Assembly (NCBI RefSeq): GCF_900496995.4
Contig: NC_044016.1
Span: 23,540,932 to 23,604,931, forward strand
DNA from: Aquila chrysaetos chrysaetos
Lineage: Eukaryota; Chordata; Aves; Accipitriformes; Accipitridae
DNA length: 64,000 bases
Reading direction: 5' to 3'
Shown here: piece after piece, positions 51,401 to 60,400 of the stretch
Numbering within the stretch: the stretch's first letter is position 1
Layout of the letters: every line of letters starts with the position of its first letter
Translations under genes and position numbers: made by a program
Notes under the pieces: model-generated
Databases searched by the model: none
What the model was told of the DNA's origin: nothing
What the model saw: the letters and a program-made list of their open reading frames with translations, nothing else

Positions 51401-54400
51401 ATATATTTATGAGAAAAATTCCTGATCTAAGGCAGCACTTGGACATCTAGTGCTCCTTCACGAAGATAACTACTGCTCAGTACACTTACAGTACCTTTTG
51501 GATTGATTTGATTGGTTTGATCTTGGGATACCAAATGGTTTACTGCAGTACAGAAATTAAGCATCTTTCCATGGACAAACCATCGTTGGAAGGGCATCAA
51601 TGCAGAAAAATCAGGAAGAATCACAGCGTGTTTTCAGCTATTCATGATATTGCACATAGTGAAGAAGAGTGTGAGGAAGGAAGTCCAGGGAAAAAGAAGG
51701 GACTAAATATCTTGACATTAAATTGTACAAAGTTTGTTTCTATGACTTTAATCTCATCATAAATGGTGCTTAGACACGGAACTGCTATTAAGTAAAATAT
51801 TGTTTTTATAAATCAGATATTACAGTAAAACAATCTTGCAAAATCCTACCTACTGTTTTCCTGAATCAAGTAATATTTTCGTGACAGACAAGTTAAATAC
51901 AATTTAGTTTATTATCAGTCATTATGTTAGGGTGGACAAAGTAGAGTTTGCAACTGCATTAGTAAACTATGATTTTGCAAGGCTGTAGTAAACACTCCTG
52001 TGAAGTAATAATAGAATCATAGAATGGTTTTATGAGAGAATACATATATTAGAGTACACTTCTGTGTTAAAGCTGCTTAAAAATAGCTGTATTATTTACT
52101 GGTCTAGGAAAAAACATAATGGACTATGGGTAAGACATTTTCCCATTCTTAATTAAACTTACAACAGGAAAAACTACCGAAGATATGTTTCAGCCTCAAT
52201 CCTATATAAAACAGTCAAAACAGGGATGTGGGAAAATGATGGAGCAAAGCACAGGTAAGTGTCAAGAAGGGCATGGGTCTTCACCATACGTAGCTTCAGG
52301 AAGTAGGCCAGTGAATCCAGTTGCATTTATATTTTTTAATATAACTTTTTGGATTATATAGTTCACAATACTGCACTACTGCACAAATAAATTTAAAATA
52401 ATCATGTTGTCATAAGAATATGCTGCACAAAGTACCTGATGCACAAAGTTTAAAATATTCACAAATGTCCGCTATTGTTTTGGAAAAGTAAATATTCTAA
52501 TAATCAGTGTGACTCAGTTGGAGGCATTCTTCAGCATCCCATGCAAGCAGCAGTATGAGTTGATAAATGTGGGGAAAATTGTGCGTTCACAATTCTCAGT
52601 TGCTTCTATCACTTTCTTTTCAAGAAACTCATTTCATGCTGGATGATTAGTTACTGATGAAAATAGGTGCTCATTAGTTTTTCTGTGGTAACATTATAAT
52701 GTAGGGTAGGATCCATTGTTGCATGTGCTGTCGTAGTATATCTGCTGTAAGTCGTGCCGTCATGAACTATGCATAAACCATTTAATTATTTTTTTTTTTC
52801 TGGTTAGGGCCCAACAGGTCAAAGCTGCAAGATATGCTTGCAAACTTGAGAGATGTTGATGATCTCCCTTCATTACAGCCATCTGTTGCACCTTCTTCTA
52901 GGCCCAGTAGCTCAAGGCTCATTGAACATGAGATAAACAGGACGGATGAAGGTAAGTATTAAAAATGTGCATACACCTTTGTAAAGGGTAGATGTTTATA
53001 GTTACTTCTGTTTAAAGATCATTCTCTAAGACTGTCCAAGCACTTTACAAATGCTGATTCAGCATTATGAGTTCTGTCTAAGTGTGATAAATGGCATTTC
53101 CATTCCTCCCCTCTGGTCACTATTAGTAAGGTCAAGACACCTACCTAGGTAAAGTCTTGGCTGAATACCGTTGAACATTTGGCACTTGGTGGATATGAGG
53201 ATCTTAAGTCACTTGCTTTTGTTTGTACTCAGGCCTGGCAGTCAAGTGTGGAACATAAACTCTCAGGACATAAGAGCATCTATTTTCTCCCTATGAACAT
53301 AATTATAAATGTATGTATATGTATACATATATACACACACATATATGTATGTGTTCTTTTTTTAAGTGCAAAGATACAAGCTCTGCAGGTAAACAAAAGG
53401 GACTAGGTATAGCTTTTAAATGCATGTGGTGATTGTGTAGTCAATCATACAGAACAACTTACAGCTTGCCAGTGTGTTAATTTCCATAATGTGTTCCAAA
53501 AATTAAAAAAAATTCTCATAGCAGCTAGTCCAAGTATGGAAAGCCACACATCTTTGCAATGAGGCATGTGGTTACTGTAGTGTTATGTCTGAAAGTTGCT
53601 AAGTCATCTATTTGATTCAGCATTTGAATTGTTATAATATGCAGCACAATAATAAATACATGAGGCTACATTAATTTGTGGAAGATCATATCATGCTCTT
53701 TATTTAAATGGTAAATATGTCTTTTGAAAAATGAGCCAAACACGGGTTTCACTTAGCAGTCTTTCAGTGAGCATGAAAAAGTAGGTCGGCCAAGTTATAA
53801 TTAAGATGCATAAAAAGCCCCGGCGTGTGGCATAGTTACCAAAGATCTCAGTAGTTCTATTTCTTAAACGCTCAGTGATTTTCTTTATGAACGAAGGGGG
53901 TAACTTAGCAACACTTTGAGAAGTGGAGGAATTTTTTGTTGAATGTTTCCTTTCCAACTTTTCTCACATGTACTGAGAGCCGTATTAGCAGAGCTCTATT
54001 TTCATGTCCTTTCCAGAATGTGTTTTTTAATTCAGAGACTCAGATGGACTCTCACAAAAACAGAAGAGGACAGCTGATTGTTATCAGAGTTCAGTATTAC
54101 AAAGTATTAGCTGTGTATTCCTTTATGAATCTGAGACTCTATGATATTTTTGGCATACAGGTTTTTTTTTTTATTCTAGTAACTTTTCAAATTAGATGTC
54201 CTATATGTATTGCTTGTTGAGTGGAATATTACATCCTAAGTTCAAAAGAGAGAAAAAGAGAATGGTAGTTTAGGCTTCAGGGTGAAGAAAGTAAGAGATG
54301 TTTGTGATTAAAAGGTAATAACTAAGAGACCTAATCAAATGGCAGAGCTTGAAAGGCTTTTATTTGGTTGTAAAAAGTAATAGAAAGCAAACAGGACACT

Positions 54401-57400
54401 CAATAGAGGTATGAGTGTGGAACGGAAAGAAGACAGGAAGATTAGCTTGCTTTACGCTGGGCGGACTGGAGGGGAGTTGAATAGCATCTGAATCTGATGC
54501 CTTTGGGACAAGAGGGAAGCAGCCTGAACAGATCAGGCTATTCATTGTAAACCATAGTTTGCTTGGTTTTAACTTAGTGTTGGTGCTGTTAGACTAAATA
54601 AGATGCTGAGAATGAGATGGTTTTTCCTTTCTACTCTCCCTGGTAGCAACAGTATTTGCCAAGGCTTGTATTTACAATGGCACTAAAAGGGGAAAAAATT
54701 GTAATTTACTGAAAAAACCCTTGTAATTTGAGACAAAAGGTGTATAAAATTGAATGAAGTCTCTTGTGTCCAGAAGATAACACATTTCCATCTATTCAGT
54801 CCCCCTTTTGTGATGTGTAGACTTGGAGAGCTATTGTACAGGGAAGTTGGTAAAGACACAGCTTCTTTTGAGTTGCAGCACTCGGTACAGAGTCTTATGT
54901 GGTATATGCGTGTGAACTGTACTCCTCTTAGCCTTTGATCCTGCCATTTCTAGTGAATCTGCCTATGGACGTGTTTATGTTACAGTGACTGGAGCTCCTA
55001 TAGGCGTGCTATAGCAGCTGTGAACTAGTAAGTTTGGATACTGCTATAAAAACCTGGAATTCAGTGCTGACTAACCTGTTTGGTAGTTAAACTGATTTTA
55101 CAAGTAGTGATGAATTGTCAGCTTCCAGTCATATTGCTAGATTGGAGTGCGTGTAAACTGCTTCATTGTAGACATGCTTTTGGATGTGTGTGGATATGGT
55201 TTTAGGAAGGAACAGTCCAGCTGCTCCCACCAGCTATTCTTATCTACATTTTTGCTACTTCTCCAGAGCCTATTTGCATATTTTATAGCTGAGTTGGGGA
55301 AGGGCCTGAGCTTTTCTGTGTTACTTTTGCATTATATATGGGCGAATGGTAGTGTACTCTTCCCTCCTGTGGCTAATTACGCTTACTGTCTTGAGACGTG
55401 CACACCTCAAGTGTAAGTATTATGTTCAGAGGATACTGTTTATTGGTAAGTACAGTGATTATCTTTAGAATGGCTATTTTTTATGTGTATCTTTATATTT
55501 TTTTGCCCTCGGCTACTTGGGAGACGTTTAGTATTTTGGAAGTGGAAACTATGCTTTTATTAATCAATGTTGTATAAACCTATGTTTCAGGATATTTTTG
55601 TTTTATTTTCTTGCAGTGGAAGCTTTAACATTCCCTCCTTCTTCAGGGAAATCTTTCATTATGGGAACAGATGAAGCCCTTGAAAATGAGCTGGGTCTTG
55701 GAGAACTGGCAGGCCTTACAGTAGCCAATGAGGCAGATTCACTGACTTATGATGTAAGTGGTTATTAATGGTAGCTCAAGGTCCTACTGTCTACTTGCTG
55801 AAGGCAGATGCAAGTTACATGTGTGTAGACTCAGCAGAAAACATTTTCTTGTTAAAATTATGCCGCCAGAGGATGTCACAAATTTTTGCTTGACATATCT
55901 GTTCTTCCCGTACACAGCAGCCTTTAAGTTCTCTGCAAGCCCCTCCTCTCATTTGCCTGCCATGCCATTCAAATAGTTGAAAGTAAATGTAATTAGTGAT
56001 AGTGATACAGCTGGGTATTTGTAACCCCAGTGACACTGAGTGAAATTAGGAGTAGCATGGCCAGCGGACTGAGAGAAGTTAATGTCCCCTCTGCATGGGG
56101 TTGGTGAGGCCATACCTGTATGCAGTTTTGGGCCCTCCACTTCATGAGTGTTGTAGAGAAATTGGAGAGTCCACTAGCATGTGACTGATGAAGAGATGTT
56201 AAGGGAGCTGTCTTGTTCAGTTGTTGGGAGGCTAGGGGGTGCTTGAATAGCAGCCTACAGGTACTGGAAGGGTACTTACAAGGATGACAGAGCCAAGCTT
56301 CTCCATAGTGCCTGGTGTTAAAACAAGAGGAAACAGGAGCAAATTATGGCTCGGGAGGTTCCGGCTGGACATTAGGGGAGAAAGTGTTATGTAGTAGGTG
56401 GCACTGAAGCAAGTTGCCCAGAGAAACTGTGCAATCCCTCTCCCGGGTGATGTTCAAGACTTGTCTGGGGGAAAGCTGTGGCTTACATTACCTGGTGTGG
56501 GCAGTAGTCTCATTTCAAATTGGAAGCTGAACCAGAGACTTTCTAGGAGGTTCTTGTGGCCACCACTTCTGTGGCTATGCATATAGCCTACAGCTTCTTT
56601 CACTTTTTATGAAAAATCTTTCTTAAAATTGCTTCTTTGCAGTCATATGCAATTTTTGTCTGTATTTCTGCTTTCTTGAGAAAAGATACTTCAGGTATTA
56701 CTTTAATCATTTGCGCCTTTGTGATCTGTCAACTTCAGATTAATCTTGCTATTGCGCTGCCCAGCTCTGTCAAGGTTAAGGGATTTCAGAGATGATTTTT
56801 TAGTATTGTGTGTTGGGGAGGAATCCTGCCCTTCAGTAAATCTGACTCTTAATTAATCACCACGTGGGATTTTACTATCACAAATCAAACCTGAGACTTC
56901 AGAAAAAACCTGCAGGTCCTTGCTTTCAAGTTCTACCCTTGTATGTACCTGTAAAGCAATAAATTAAATGGTCAACAAAAGTTTACACACATTTTGAGAC
57001 TGACACTGCAGAGATGTGCTCTACTACTATAGCAAGTTTCTGAGCATGTGATGTGTTGTGAATCATCAGGATTGCGATGATATAGAACATCTCTGCTAAA
57101 ATTCAGTATTTTAGCATTATCTTCTAATTTGGGCTCAGTTCTTAATTTTTTTGCTAATCTTCCCTAACTTTGTCTCCAAAAAGGGGTAAGATGGTGTACA
57201 AATTTCATTTCTTTTACAGTTACATCTAAAACTTAGATGCTGAATTTTTAAATTCAGAGGACTGACAAACCTAAACCATCCATACAAGATCTTAATGTTT
57301 CAGTGCTTGACTTCATTGTTCAAGTTTCCATATAAACTATTGAGTTTGTCCCTGTCTCCATATCCTGAGCTAACAGCTTTCATTTATGGAATCTCACATT

Positions 57401-60400
57401 TCTTTATCCACCCCTATCCTATTCTGTATGGTTGAGAATATTAACTTCTGTTTGTTCACTTCTCAAATGCCTTTATGAAGTCCTGTGATCAGGAATTCAT
57501 AGTCATGCTTACGTCAACTCTTACCTTTTTCTAGTGCTGACAATTTAAAAAAAAAAAAAATTGTTTACAAAGCTCCTTGCTCTTGTCACTGTGCTCTTTA
57601 TTGAAGCAAAAAGAAAGGCTAGTTTTTCCATTTCAAATTTCACTGGAAATTTAGCTTACAAATACTATAATCTGTTTTTATTTTGGACTACTTCATACCT
57701 TCTTCCAGCTGCCAAATGTGAATCAGGTAGGAGTAGTGGAAATTTAGTTGTTGTTTTTTTTTTAAGTGTCAATTTTGAATCATATGGAGAATGAAGTTGA
57801 AAGATTCATGTGAATTGGTCTTTAAACATATTTTCTCTCAAGAGTTGCAGACACTTTCCTATTTTCAGTCCCTTTCGTCCCACTGACATTTTTACTGGAT
57901 TCTTTTTTTCTAAAACACGGCAGCATTAGACTACCTCATTTCATGGTTTAAGTTTTTTACATGTTGCTCTGTCTGTCAGTAAATTAGACTGGTTTTCACT
58001 GGGTAATGGAGATTATTAATTTATTACCTAAAAGAGAAAATTTTCCTTTTGTGGGTAAGTTCTTTAGAATATCTAACAAGATGAAATTTGCCAGATTGGT
58101 AGCCAATACTCTCTTAAGTTTTTCTTCCTTTACACATTGTTGTCTTAACAAATGTTCGCTTTGGTTGGTTCTGTTTTTTCCCTAGTGTTCTGGGTAGATT
58201 AAGAAGCTTCATAAAAATATTATAGACTGAGTACTGTATGTTATGTAGGAGTATCTGAACTACAGAATCATTACATTTAATACTATGTACTGACTTGAAG
58301 GTTTTGGACTTTGCAGTAGGCCCTTGCTTGATTTCCTGCAACTTTTAACAAGAGAAGTGTCCATAATCCTACTTGAATACAATTGCTGTTTCTGGAGTTT
58401 TCAAGTTGTCTGTATAGACACTAATATTACTATTAGTGGCAAATCCAGATCAGGTGCTAATTTGTGGTCTGAACCTCCTTCCTGCCCCCCGCCCCAAACT
58501 GCTTTTCAAGTCTCACTTACCTCACTGTTGTATTTTAGTGGGGAGAGAGAAAAGAAGGCTGGCTGCTGTGTTAGTAACCCAGCCTCTCACAGCTTGTGAG
58601 AGACTGGTGGGTGAAGAGGAGTGATGGTGGTGCAGACAGGCAGGCAGTGTGTCAGGGCTGGGATCTGTTCCCACCTCTGCTGCTGGTCTGCTGGCTGGGA
58701 CTGCCCTCCATCTACTTCCCAATTTATAAGCTAATCATCTTGGACTCCTTTGGAAGAACATCTCTGAATGAATGAAAAGCAAATGGAGAATATTATCCTA
58801 CCAGAACTGGCATGCACTCTTAGGCTGTCTGAGGTGTCTTTGTGGCTTTCATGGATGTGACACAGGACCTGTGCTGCTGTTATGGCAGCTGGAGGACAGG
58901 CAGGGTTCCCTCCATCACTTAAGCAGCATTAGATGCCTGTGTTGAGGCAACCAAATTCCTCTCCAGATATTTGTGGATACTCTGTACATCTCATACCCTT
59001 TTTGCTGAGACTTTCTTGGCCAATCTCCAGAAAATCTGCCAGAGCTGCTAACTTTGCAGTCCTGCCCCTCCTTGCACCAGCTCAAGCATTTGTCTGTTCC
59101 TTCGTTGAGCCAACTCAGCTCAGTACACTGGCAAAAAAACTGACTTGTCTTCCTGAGCAAGACAGTACATAATTACTAAGAAATATGATGAAACTAAACC
59201 TGCTGTTTGTTACAACTCCTTTCTCATTGTTTAAAATCTGTAGAACCTGTTAATTGGAGCATATTTTTATTACTAAATCCAGAAGTAACAAAGCTTAAGA
59301 AAAAGCACTTTTGTTCTTAAACCTTCCCCCCCGCCTCGCCCCACATTCCAGAATGAAATGTACGTTCTTGAAGTAGCTCAAAACAGTTGTCTCTTCTTTG
59401 CAGTTAATGATACTAAATCATTTGGAATTATCTGTAGCTTTCAACATAATGACATAATCAATATTTGAGTCACAATGGTTTGTTTTCCTGGTTTTCCATA
59501 ACCGCCATCAGCAGTCATTATGGGAAGGTAAATTTAAATATGGCAGTGTTGACTGACAGAGTGATAAAAGTCTGTTCAGCATTTTATGTCAACATTTGTT
59601 CAGAAAGCAATGTTGAAGTAACTGTTATTTTTTTAAGGGCTTTCTGTTTGGATCTGCTAAAATGCATTTATTGCCAAATAATTATGTCTGTAAATATGAT
59701 AGCTTATCGCTTGCCAGTTTTGGGGGGTTTCTTGTGGGTTTGTTTTTTTTTCTGGCAAGCTTTACTTGTCTTGCATTATTACAGAGCTTGTGTTGCCTTA
59801 GGTGAGTAAGTTAGGTTGTGTTCCTTTCTGTGCTGCTAGATGCTTCTCTATTTCTCTTAGATCTTTACTTCAGAGATGCCCTGTCAGTGGTACTTCGGAT
59901 ATTCAGGGACCACAGCTTGGTTGAGTCAGGCCGTGTTAATGAATGAGCCAGTAGGTATAGATCAAATTTCAAATACCAAACTAAGTTCACAGCAGTATCA
60001 GTCAAAGAGGTACTTTTCAGCTTTTACGTTGTGTAACTTGACAGACACATGGAGTATTTCAGATTTGCACACAATGCATTACTGTGGATGCAACATTACT
60101 GGTTGCTTTTGTGGCATACATCTGCCTTTGTTCTCATTTTGAATTGTCTGATCAGTGTTAAAGGGACTGTTGCTCAAGAGCAGGTTGTTATGAGAAGTGG
60201 GTGAGGTAATTTGACATCTTCTGAAAATGCCAAACTAAATTTCTGATTTGTTCCTTTCCTTGTGCCTTCCAGATTACTTACAATTTTGGCTTCTTTTTTT
60301 TTATTAGATAGCAAACAATAAGGATGCATTGAGAAAGACTTGGAACCCCAAATTCACATTAAGAAGTCACTTTGATGGAATAAGAGGTCTCGCTTTTCAT

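Larger units (their letters stand above)
49855..52807 (+). other. STRN: STRN intron 8 (as spliced directly to exon 9)
   Basis: 2.95 kb, with signs of alternative splicing: a candidate 87-base cassette exon (52168-52254) and an 84-codon open frame (51508-51762). A tiny CR1 3'-tail remnant is at about 52010-52030. Otherwise AT-rich. Confidence 0.8.

Noticed and set aside
53030..53150. Second MIR-like SINE in intron 9
   Set aside because: Only one short block (CCAAGCACTTTACAAATGCTG) resembles the family; the remaining blocks are absent, so I do not call it.
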